A DNA stretch of 50,839 nt. It comes from CAZGUX01 sp046160045. GTDB lineage: Bacteria; Acidobacteriota; Terriglobia; Bryobacterales; Bryobacteraceae. Positions 33,928 to 41,812 of the stretch are shown here, one piece after another. Position numbers and translations under genes: made by a program. Where the stretch lies: positions 1 through 50,839 of the forward strand of contig JBJXGR010000505.1 in NCBI GenBank assembly GCA_046160045.1. The letters are read 5' to 3'. Numbering within the stretch: the stretch's first letter is position 1; each line of letters starts with the position of its first letter. Below the pieces are notes generated by a model. It saw only the letters and a list, made by a program, of their open reading frames with translations. It was not told where the DNA came from and made no database searches.

Positions 33928-35493
33928 TCAGTCCTTCATCCCGGAGCCCTTCGGCCCTTCTCCCTCAACCGGCCGCGGCATATGCACTCGCTTGGCGAGA
34001 TTGTCGACGCCCGCAAAGCGGTTGACCAGCGCGTTGGTGTGGTCGAAATTCCAGTCGCGCGGCGGCACCAGCGTTCGCGCGAACTTCCTCGGGTCCTCCC
34101 CTAGCGCCAGCGCGCTCTCGTAGGCTGCGTTCCAGATGCACGGCAGATCCGGCCGCGCCTCGCATGACCCATCCATGCGGGAGCCGCCGCAAGGTCCGTT
34201 GCGCAGTTCCTTGTAACACCAGCGCATCGAACAACCCACGTAGTTGAGGTGATCCTGAATGCAGTCGCCGCAGCTCTGGCACCCGAGCACTGCCTCGCGA
34301 TACGCCGAGGACGGCGCGAGCATCCTGCACCAGAATCCGCCGGCTTCGCCTTCGGCTTTCACGCGCGACGCCAGGAACTGTCCCACCGCCGTCTCCGGGG
34401 CGATCAGGTGGTCGTGGACAAAACGCGTGAGCCGTTGCGCAGGCCTCGCGTGCCCGTCACTCCGTCTTGCCCTATAAGGCGCCGTGCCGTCGCTCAACCC
34501 GCTGGCGCCGGCCGGCAACAGATAGAATTCCTCCGGGCTTTCGAAGATCAGCTCGTCAATCCGCCCGTTCCACCGGCCAGCCAGTTCTCCCGCTTTCTCG
34601 AGGATGGTGACGAAATCGCGGTGCGTCAGTCCAAACCCTCCGATATGCGCGCCGGCGAATCCGAGATCCTTCACCGCTGCCACCATCAGGGCGGCTCGCT
34701 CCAGCCGTTGCGGCTTCTTCTCGCCCTCCAGCCGGGCGACAAAGCCTTCGCTCGCCACGCACCCCGCGAGTTCGCCATTGCGCATCATCCGCGCGATGGC
34801 CGGGGTGGGTACGTAGACGTTTGCCAGCACCGGTACGCCCCCCATTTCCTCGCGATCCAGGTACTGCTTCAGCTCAAATAACTTCCTCAAGTTAAACCCG
34901 AGCTGCGTGATCACGAACCGCGCCCCTGCGGCGATCTTCAACTCCAGCTTGTAGAGCTGCATCATCAGGTCGGGTTCCCGCGTCTTGAACGGATTCACCA
35001 CCGCGCCCGGGAAGAAGTCGAAGGGCGTCGTCCGCGCCGTGCGCGAGCCGAGTTGGTATTGGACACCGTCCCGCATGGCTCGAATCAGCCACAGAATCAG
35101 GACCGAATCCAGATCGTAGACGGGCTTGGCTTTTCCCGCAAAAGCGCTTTTTTGAGCATCGCCGGTGAGCGCCAGCACGTTCTCCGCACCCACCGCGGCC
35201 AGCGCATGCAGCCGCCCTTCCAGCAACGACCGGTTGGCGTCCTTGCCGGTAAGGTGCGCGATCGGCGTCAGCCCGTGCTCCCGCACAAAAGGGACGAAGT
35301 CTTCCGGCGGCAGCGCCGGATTCCCTCCCGGCAGATCTGTAAGGCTGATCACTCGGATGCCACCCGGATTCGCCGATGCCTCTCTGACGAAAGTCTCCGC
35401 CTCGCCGACCGTGTGATCGCGGCCGAGCACCAGTTCGGCCGAACAGACAAATTCGCCGCGCGCCAGCGGAGATCGCAGATGGTTTTCCGTCAT
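33928..35493 (-). CDS. metF: methylenetetrahydrofolate reductase with Cys-rich C-terminal domain
   Basis: This 521-residue protein has an N-terminal MetF TIM-barrel (about 1-310; FVCSAELVLGRDH, VISLTDLPGGNPAL, NVLALTGDAQKS, FVITQLGFNLRKLFE) that reduces methylene-THF to methyl-THF. Its C-terminal extension (about 400-480) carries the cysteines CQSCGDCIQ, GCSMRWCYKEL, NGPCGG and SCEARPDLPC of the MTHFR C-terminal (MetV-like) domain, which in acetogens is a separate metal-binding partner for electron input. The natural fusion and the adjacent methyltransferase suggest a corrinoid-linked pathway in place of ordinary methionine synthesis. ATG 35493 fits the domain start. Confidence 0.88.
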   Translation of the reverse strand: MTENHLRSPLARGEFVCSAELVLGRDHTVGEAETFVREASANPGGIRVISLTDLPGGNPALPPEDFVPFVREHGLTPIAHLTGKDANRSLLEGRLHALAAVGAENVLALTGDAQKSAFAGKAKPVYDLDSVLILWLIRAMRDGVQYQLGSRTARTTPFDFFPGAVVNPFKTREPDLMMQLYKLELKIAAGARFVITQLGFNLRKLFELKQYLDREEMGGVPVLANVYVPTPAIARMMRNGELAGCVASEGFVARLEGEKKPQRLERAALMVAAVKDLGFAGAHIGGFGLTHRDFVTILEKAGELAGRWNGRIDELIFESPEEFYLLPAGASGLSDGTAPYRARRSDGHARPAQRLTRFVHDHLIAPETAVGQFLASRVKAEGEAGGFWCRMLAPSSAYREAVLGCQSCGDCIQDHLNYVGCSMRWCYKELRNGPCGGSRMDGSCEARPDLPCIWNAAYESALALGEDPRKFARTLVPPRDWNFDHTNALVNRFAGVDNLAKRVHMPRPVEGEGPKGSGMKD

Positions 35494-35696
35494 ATCATGC
35501 CCGGGAATTCCAGAGCACTCATGATAACGCCTTCCGCCGTCGGTGTCTCCCGGCTCCTGTGTGGCCCCTTCCCTCTTTCCACAAACCACGGTAGCTATCA
35601 AGGCGTCTTCGACCCGGCGAGTTATGGCCTGGTGTTGTCGGTTCGATGCCCTCACGGCGCTGTTCGGCTACGGGTCGGTGATACAATCACGCCGAG

Positions 35697-36929
35697 ATGA
35701 AGCGACGAGACTTCTTCGGTAAGGCCATGGCTGCGGGCGCGGCGCCCATGATGCAGGCGACGGCGCAGGTGGGATCCAGGCCGGCCATGAAGATCACCGG
35801 CATCCACACATTCCTGGTCGGCGCCGGCGGGCGCAATTGGATCTTTGTGAAGGTGGAGACCGACCAGGGGATCCACGGCATTGGCGAGGCCTATTCCTGC
35901 GGCCCCGATGAAGCCACCGTCGCGGTCATTCGCGATTTCAAAAGCTGGCTGGTGGGGCAGGACCCGAGAAACATTGAGCACCTGTGGAACATGATGGTCG
36001 CCTTCACGCGCTTCCCGGGAGGCCTGGTGGTGAATGCGGCCATCAGCGGGATCGAGCACGCGCTCTGGGATATCGCGGGCAAGGCCGCTGGGCTGCCCGT
36101 TTATATGCTGTTGGGCGGCAAGGTGCGGGAGAAGATCCGCGTCTATCAGAGCATCGGCGGCGATTCTCCGCAACAGGCCGCCGAGAGCGCCAGCAACCTG
36201 GTCGCGAAGTACGGCTATACCGCCCTGAAGATGAACCCGCAAGGTTCCGGCGACAATCAGCGTCCCTACAACTCCTCGACGCGCAGCGCCGGCGAGAGGG
36301 TGCGCGCGGTGCGCGAGGCGGTCGGTCCCGATGTCGACATCGGCTGTGATATCCACGCGCGTTTTTTCGAAATGCGTCGAGCGCTGGCGCTTGCCCGCGC
36401 CATCGAGCCCTACCATCCGATGTGGCTGGAAGAGCCGATTCGTCCCGAGAACGAGGAGGCCATGCAGAAACTGGCCGAGCACGTCAACCTGCCCTTGGCC
36501 AGTGGCGAGTGCAACTACATGCGCCACGAGTTCCGCAAGATCCTGGCATTGCAGGCTCTCGATATCATTCAGCCCGACATCTGCCTGTGCGGCGGGCTGT
36601 GGGAGATGAAGAAGATCGCCTCCATGGCGGAAGCCCATTACGTCATGGTGGCGCCCCACAATCCGATGGGCCCGGTCGCTACTGCAGTCAACGTGCACTT
36701 TGCCGCGTCGACGCCGAACTTCTTCGTCCTCGAGTATCATCCCGACGACGAGTCTCCGCGCAAGGACGTGGTCAAAGAACCGCTCATGGTGAAGAACGGC
36801 TACATCCCGCTGCCGAACAAGCCGGGGCTCGGAATCGAGTTGAACGAAGAAGCGTTCCGCCACTATCCGGCGAAGTCGTGGCACCGCGGGTTCGACTACA
36901 AGGCCGACGGTAGCGTCGGGTACATCTAA
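35697..36929 (+). CDS. exported enolase-superfamily sugar-acid dehydratase-like protein
   Basis: This 410-residue protein is a mandelate racemase/muconate lactonizing enzyme relative, nearest in pattern to galactonate/mannonate dehydratases. The barrel residues are Asp218-x-His220 (GCDIHARF), Glu246 in LEEP, Glu271 in SGEC and His321 in APHNPMGP. The KxK motif position reads ALKMNPQG. An N-terminal twin-arginine-like sequence (KRRDFFGKAMAAGAAP) suggests export of the folded, metal-loaded enzyme, which is unusual for this mostly cytoplasmic superfamily. It should remove water from a sugar acid. It is divergent from the MTHFR gene across a 203-base gap. Confidence 0.85.
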   Translation: MKRRDFFGKAMAAGAAPMMQATAQVGSRPAMKITGIHTFLVGAGGRNWIFVKVETDQGIHGIGEAYSCGPDEATVAVIRDFKSWLVGQDPRNIEHLWNMMVAFTRFPGGLVVNAAISGIEHALWDIAGKAAGLPVYMLLGGKVREKIRVYQSIGGDSPQQAAESASNLVAKYGYTALKMNPQGSGDNQRPYNSSTRSAGERVRAVREAVGPDVDIGCDIHARFFEMRRALALARAIEPYHPMWLEEPIRPENEEAMQKLAEHVNLPLASGECNYMRHEFRKILALQALDIIQPDICLCGGLWEMKKIASMAEAHYVMVAPHNPMGPVATAVNVHFAASTPNFFVLEYHPDDESPRKDVVKEPLMVKNGYIPLPNKPGLGIELNEEAFRHYPAKSWHRGFDYKADGSVGYI

Positions 36930-37403
36930 GGCCGATCAATCCGGGGCGGCGTTGGGCCGCCCGCTCCAAAGTCTGGCCGAGCCTTACTTCCCCCAGTCGC
37001 GGCGCAAAACGCAGCCAAGCTTACTGTATCCGAAAGCCACGGCTTCACCGCGGTCTGGAGATTCGCGCTTTTGCACCTGGAGCCTGCCGCATGCCGACCA
37101 GGCCTTCCGAGGCCCGACCGCAAGGGAGGGCTTCCGGTCCCCGACCGCAAGGGAGGGCTTCCGGTCCCCGACCGCAAGGGGGGGCTTCCGGTCCCCGACC
37201 GCAAGGGAGGGCTTCCGGTCCTCGACCGCAAGGGAGGGCTTCCGGTCCCCGCGCGAAAGGGAAGCGAACAAGGGGCGCGATAACCGCGACGCTTTTTGGC
37301 GGCCGTGCGAACGAAGCCAAAAGATAGGCTTGACAAGCGCGCATTTCAAGTGAATACTTCAATCGGACACTTAAAATAGCGAGGCTCGAGGAAGTAGCTT
37401 TCG
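36930..37403. other. 474-base intergenic region holding a tandem repeat array
   Basis: A 7-bp hairpin (GGGCGGC/GCCGCCC, 36944-36962) lies just past the dehydratase stop. Then the 27-bp tandem repeats at 37116-37260 occupy the middle. The last 140 bases, A/T-richer near 37365-37400, should hold the TetR promoter. Reading frames through the array are open only because the unit is 27 bases (nine codons). Confidence 0.7.
37116..37260. repeat. 27-bp tandem repeat array, five copies plus a degenerate sixth
   Basis: The unit begins GACCGCAAGGGAGGGCTTCC and ends GGTCCCC. Copies start at 37116, 37143, 37170, 37197 and 37224, with single-base changes only, and a decayed sixth at 37251. Each junction can form a small hairpin CGGTC-CCC-GACCG. 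Sequence 37106-37128 is identical over 23 bases to 43282-43304 inside a gene 6 kb away. There are no spacers, so it is not CRISPR. Confidence 0.9.
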
Positions 37404-38123
37404 ATGAACGCCACGGAAAACACGACGAAAACCACCAGCGAGCGCGTACTGGATGCCGCTGAAGTCCTTTTCGCCAGGCAGGGCATTCGAGGGACCTCCC
37501 TCAAAGAGATCACTGAGTTGGCTGAGGTGAATATCGCCGCCGTCAACTACCACTTCCGCTCCAAGAACGCCCTTGCCAGGGCCGTGTACGAGCGGAGTTT
37601 CCGCCCTCTCAATGAACAACGCCTGCGCGCATTGAAAGCGGCGGAAGAGGTCGCCGGTGGCGCCCCCTTGACCGTCGAGGCGGTTCTCCGGGCGCTCTTT
37701 GAGCCGATGGTCAGGGCATGGACCTCGAACCGGAACTTCATCCTCCTGGTCGGCAGGCTGCATCATGAGCCGGATTCGGAGCTAAGTGGCTTTATTCAGC
37801 ATCTTTACCAGGAGTTGATCCCCCGCTTCCTGGCGGCGCTGAAACGGGCGCTCCCCGGCGCACCCGAGACTGACCTTTTCTTCTGGACGCATTTCCTGTT
37901 TGGGGGCGTCGTCTACACGCTGCTCAATAGTCACGACATGCGGCGTCTCCATGAGGGGCAAAACCTCCTGGACACACCCGAGATCTTTCTCGATCGACTC
38001 ATCGTTTTTGGGGCCTCCGGCCTTCGCGCGCTGGTGCCGTCGGACAAGTCCGCGAGGAACCGCGAGAACAGTACGAATCCTAACCATCTCGCATTAGTAG
38101 AGGTTGACCATGCTGCCAACTAA
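37404..38123 (+). CDS. TetR/AcrR-family regulator (DUF1956-like C-terminal domain)
   Basis: This 239-residue regulator has an N-terminal TetR helix-turn-helix (RVLDAAEVLFARQGIRGTSL, EITELAEVNIAAVNYHFRSK, NALARAVYERSF). The C-terminal ligand domain resembles the CerR/DUF1956 type (APLTVEAVLRALFEPMVRAW, HHEPDSELSGFIQHLYQELI). Its stop lies 14 bases inside the TonB receptor gene, and the receptor's ribosome-binding site is within its coding sequence. Repression of its own operon, lifted by a ligand derived from the imported compound, is the simplest model (inference). Confidence 0.9.
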   Translation: MNATENTTKTTSERVLDAAEVLFARQGIRGTSLKEITELAEVNIAAVNYHFRSKNALARAVYERSFRPLNEQRLRALKAAEEVAGGAPLTVEAVLRALFEPMVRAWTSNRNFILLVGRLHHEPDSELSGFIQHLYQELIPRFLAALKRALPGAPETDLFFWTHFLFGGVVYTLLNSHDMRRLHEGQNLLDTPEIFLDRLIVFGASGLRALVPSDKSARNRENSTNPNHLALVEVDHAAN

Positions 38124-41100
38124 CAACGTCGTAAAGGCAATCAGCGTCTCGGCCAACTGCAGGCTGACGGTCGCTGTTGCAATCATCTGTCTCATCGCAA
38201 CAAGCCCCGCCTGGGCTCAACTATATAGCGGAACCCTGACCGGTGTGGTGACCGACCCCTCCGGAGCGTTGGTTCCGGCAGCCAAAGTGACGGTCACGGA
38301 TATTGGCAAGGGAACAACGTTCACCGCGTCTTCGGATGCCAACGGACGATACCTGGTTCGTGCCCTCCCGCCGAGCAGCTACAGGCTGAGTGTCGAGGCT
38401 GCCGGTTTCAAGACCTTCACTCAGGACGGTGTCGTCCTTGCAGTGAATCAGAACGCGAGCCTGGACGTTGCGCTAACGCTCGGCGCTGGTGTGCAAACCG
38501 TCGAAGTAAGCGGTTCGGTGACAGCGCTCGGCACCCAGGACTCCTCCACCGGGCAGGAACTCAACCGGACCTTCATCAATGAACTCCCATTGCTCGGCAG
38601 AGGGGTGTTCGATCTGGCCGGACTGGCTGCCGGGATCACACAGCCCTCGGGCGGCTTCAAGATTTCGTACTACTCCACCAACTTCATCTCCAACGGCAGC
38701 CGCAACGCGCAGACGGATGTCCTGCTTGATGGAGTCAGCACGTCAACCCACGAGGCCGATGGCATCATTCCGCTGTATCAGCCATCGGTCGACGCCGTTC
38801 AGGAGTTCAAGGTCCAGCAATCCGGATTCAGCGCCGACATGGGCTTCAGCGCGTCCACCGTGATGAACGTCGTTACGCGCTCCGGATCGAACGATCTTCA
38901 TGGAAGCGCAAGCTGGTTCCTGCGCAACAACGTCCTCACGGCCAACACCTGGTTCGGCAACTCGTACAATCAGCCGCTGGCCGGACGACGCTACAACCGG
39001 ATGGGCGGCACGATTGGCGGACCGATCAAGAAGGACAAGACGTTCTACTTCGCCAACGTGGAAGGACTGCTCGACACCAGCGCCCAGACCTATCAGGCCG
39101 GCGTCCCAAGCGCGGCCATGCGCAAGGGCGACTTCGGCGAAATCTGCGCCGCCGGATTCTCCGCGAGTGGCATGTGCGCCGACCCCAACGGGCAACTCTG
39201 GGATCCCTACACCGGCATCTACAATCCTCAAGTGGGCGTTCCCGTGCGGACCGGGTACATCCCGTTCAACAACATGGCCACCTACATGAGTCCCGGGAGT
39301 CCCCGGCTGAACGGCACGGGAATGCAGCTTCCGGCAACACCCGGCAACCTGATGGACCCGGTGGCGCTGAAGCTCATGCAATACTTCCCGATGCCGAATG
39401 TGGGTGTCGGGCAGGCCGGTTACAACCGCCGCCGCAACTGGGCGGGCGTCGGCAACAGCAGTACCAAGGGATATCAATGGGACCTGAAGCTGGACCACGC
39501 GTTCAGCGACCGGGATCGCAGCAGTCTCAAGTTCTCCCGCCAGTCCGGAAAATTCTCCGGGACGAATCCTTACGGCAACATTTTCAACCCAACGATCACC
39601 GGCCCGGCCGTCATTACGGCGCCGTTGCTGGCCGCGAACCACACCCACACCGTGAACGCCACGACCTTGCTGAGCTTCTCCTACGGGTTCACGCGTCAGT
39701 TCACCGATCAGCGGGACGTCGCCACGAATTTCCCCGAGGATCCCGTTTCCACGTTGGGCCTGCCCGATTACATGCGGCGGTCCGGCTTCAAGACCAGTCC
39801 GTCGATCGCGATCAACTCCTACGCGGCGCCTCAGGCGGTCAATATCGGTTCGTTTCCCTATCTGATGTTGCGTCGAGGACTGAATGTTCACGACCTGAAC
39901 GGCAGCGTCAGCCGCATTCAGGGCCGTCATGAGTTGAAGGCCGGCGGCGGCGCGCGGGCCCACCGCACCAACTTCGTCCAGCCCGGCGTCCCCGGGGGCC
40001 TGTTTGCCTTCGCCTACTTCTCCACGGCGCAGTATTACTTCGCCGGCGGTGGCGACGACATGGCCGGTTTTCTGACCGGCATCGGAGTTCCACAGGCATC
40101 CTTCTACTCGATGCCGGCCTGGGTAAGCACGCAGAACCTCGCCTTCACGGGCTACCTGCAGGACAACTGGCGCATCACCGACCGGCTGACCTTGAACCTG
40201 GGAGGGCGCTACGACATCGAGACTCCCCGGACCGAACGATTTAACCGGCAGAGCTTCATCGACCTCGACATGAACTCCCCGCTCCAGGTGCCGGGTATGC
40301 CCAATTTGAAGGGCGGAATGCAGTTCGTCGACGACAACAACCGCCACACCTACGGATGGGACCGCAACAATTGGGCGCCGCGAATAGGCTTTGCTTATCG
40401 GCTCGGCAACCGGAATGTCATCCGCGGCGGCTATGGCATCTTCTTCGCCAGCACCATCCGCGGCGCGGCCGGCGCCAGCAGCGGGACCCAGGGATTCAGC
40501 CGCAACACCCCCTGGATCACGAATTACCAGGGGGACGGGCAAACTCCCTGCTGCCGCCTGTCCGATCCGTTCCCGGGGACCGGCCCGCTCGTGCCCCCTG
40601 GTTCCAGCCTGGGCGCCATGTCGTTTGTCGGCGAGGCCATCACCGGGTCTCCGACGCGATCCGATTTTCTCAACTCGACGCCCTACGAGCAAACCTGGAC
40701 GTTCAGCTACCAGAGGGAACTCAACGGCGGCTTTCTCTTCGACCTCAGCTATCTGGGCAAGAAAGGCACCAAACTGTACTATGGCGGCAGCGGCGACGCC
40801 AACACTTTCGGTCCTGAAATCGAGAAGGCCAGCGCCGCGCAGCTTGCGGATCTGGCGACTCTCGTGCCCAACCCGTTCTTCGGGTATGTTCCGGCCACCG
40901 CCACCCTGGGCACCCCGGTGATCACCAAAGGGCAACTGCAGCGGCCGTACCCGCAATTCTCGGCTTTCTCCACCGTGGCCTTACCCGTGGCGAACTCCAT
41001 CTACAACGCGCTTCAGGTCAAGGTGGAAAAGCGCTTCTCGCGAGGGTTCCAGATGTTGGCCACCTACTCCTGGTCGAAATCGATGGACGACGCCTCCGTC

Positions 41101-41748
41101 GGCAGTTTGGGCTGGATGGCGGGCATCGGCACCAGCTTGCAGAACCCCAACAATCGGAGAATGGAGCGTTCCATCTCGTCCTTCGACATTCCGCACGTGG
41201 TGGGAATCAGCTACGTCTATGAACTGCCATTTGGCCGCGGCAAGAGCCTTGGCGGCGGATGGCATCCGGCAGTCAACGCCATCCTCGGAGGCTGGAAGAC
41301 CAACGGTATCTGGCGATTCTCGGCCGGACAGCCGTTGTCCCTGTCGTTCAGGGGAAGCCAGCCCCTGCCGACCTATGGAGCGCAGCGTCCCAACCTGACC
41401 GGCGACCTCGTCAGGGCCACCGGCGATGATTTCCGGCAGCAATATTTCGCCAATCCGGAAGTCGCCGTCAAGCCGGGGAAATACACGCTAGGCAATGCCC
41501 CGCGCACGCTTGCGAGCATCCGTACGCCCGGCGTGAACAACGCGAACCTCTCGCTGCTCAAGTCCTTTGACTTCCACCTGTGGCGCGAAAGCATGAAGCT
41601 GGAGTTCCGCGCGGAGGCGTTCAACGCCTTCAACCACCCGCAGTTCTGCGGGCCGAACACGACCATCGACGGCGGGGCGTTCGGCCAGGTGTCGTCGACC
41701 TGCAACGATCCCCGCGAACTCCAGTTGGGCCTCCGGCTCTACTGGTAA
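38110..41748 (+). CDS. Oar-like TonB-dependent outer-membrane receptor with carboxypeptidase-like domain
   Basis: This 1212-residue protein has a signal peptide ending SPAWAQ (about residue 34). An N-terminal carboxypeptidase-regulatory-like domain (GTLTGVVTDPSGALVPAAKV, ANGRYLVRALPPSSYRLSVE) is followed by a plug region (LLDGVSTSTHEADGI, VQEFKVQQSGFSADMGF, NVVTRSGSNDLHGSASWF) and a large beta-barrel ending LQLGLRLYW with a terminal aromatic residue. Acidobacteria use many such Oar-like receptors for oligomer uptake. ATG 38110 with AGAGG upstream is preferred over the TTG two codons earlier. It is the first structural gene of the glycan locus. No SusD-like lipoprotein is present. Confidence 0.92.
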   Translation: MLPTNNVVKAISVSANCRLTVAVAIICLIATSPAWAQLYSGTLTGVVTDPSGALVPAAKVTVTDIGKGTTFTASSDANGRYLVRALPPSSYRLSVEAAGFKTFTQDGVVLAVNQNASLDVALTLGAGVQTVEVSGSVTALGTQDSSTGQELNRTFINELPLLGRGVFDLAGLAAGITQPSGGFKISYYSTNFISNGSRNAQTDVLLDGVSTSTHEADGIIPLYQPSVDAVQEFKVQQSGFSADMGFSASTVMNVVTRSGSNDLHGSASWFLRNNVLTANTWFGNSYNQPLAGRRYNRMGGTIGGPIKKDKTFYFANVEGLLDTSAQTYQAGVPSAAMRKGDFGEICAAGFSASGMCADPNGQLWDPYTGIYNPQVGVPVRTGYIPFNNMATYMSPGSPRLNGTGMQLPATPGNLMDPVALKLMQYFPMPNVGVGQAGYNRRRNWAGVGNSSTKGYQWDLKLDHAFSDRDRSSLKFSRQSGKFSGTNPYGNIFNPTITGPAVITAPLLAANHTHTVNATTLLSFSYGFTRQFTDQRDVATNFPEDPVSTLGLPDYMRRSGFKTSPSIAINSYAAPQAVNIGSFPYLMLRRGLNVHDLNGSVSRIQGRHELKAGGGARAHRTNFVQPGVPGGLFAFAYFSTAQYYFAGGGDDMAGFLTGIGVPQASFYSMPAWVSTQNLAFTGYLQDNWRITDRLTLNLGGRYDIETPRTERFNRQSFIDLDMNSPLQVPGMPNLKGGMQFVDDNNRHTYGWDRNNWAPRIGFAYRLGNRNVIRGGYGIFFASTIRGAAGASSGTQGFSRNTPWITNYQGDGQTPCCRLSDPFPGTGPLVPPGSSLGAMSFVGEAITGSPTRSDFLNSTPYEQTWTFSYQRELNGGFLFDLSYLGKKGTKLYYGGSGDANTFGPEIEKASAAQLADLATLVPNPFFGYVPATATLGTPVITKGQLQRPYPQFSAFSTVALPVANSIYNALQVKVEKRFSRGFQMLATYSWSKSMDDASVGSLGWMAGIGTSLQNPNNRRMERSISSFDIPHVVGISYVYELPFGRGKSLGGGWHPAVNAILGGWKTNGIWRFSAGQPLSLSFRGSQPLPTYGAQRPNLTGDLVRATGDDFRQQYFANPEVAVKPGKYTLGNAPRTLASIRTPGVNNANLSLLKSFDFHLWRESMKLEFRAEAFNAFNHPQFCGPNTTIDGGAFGQVSSTCNDPRELQLGLRLYW

Positions 41749-41812
41749 CGCTCCTCGAAGGAAGTGCCCGCGCCGGGTCCTGGATCCGGCGCGGAACCCC
41801 GAGGCGCACTCC

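Noticed and set aside
37116..37260. CRISPR array
   Set aside because: The units are directly adjacent with no variable spacers, and no cas gene is in the window; it is a simple tandem repeat.
38743..40956. A 737-codon open frame antisense to the TonB receptor
   Set aside because: It is a shadow frame of a GC-rich gene with biased codon positions and no domain; the receptor frame is clearly the coding one.
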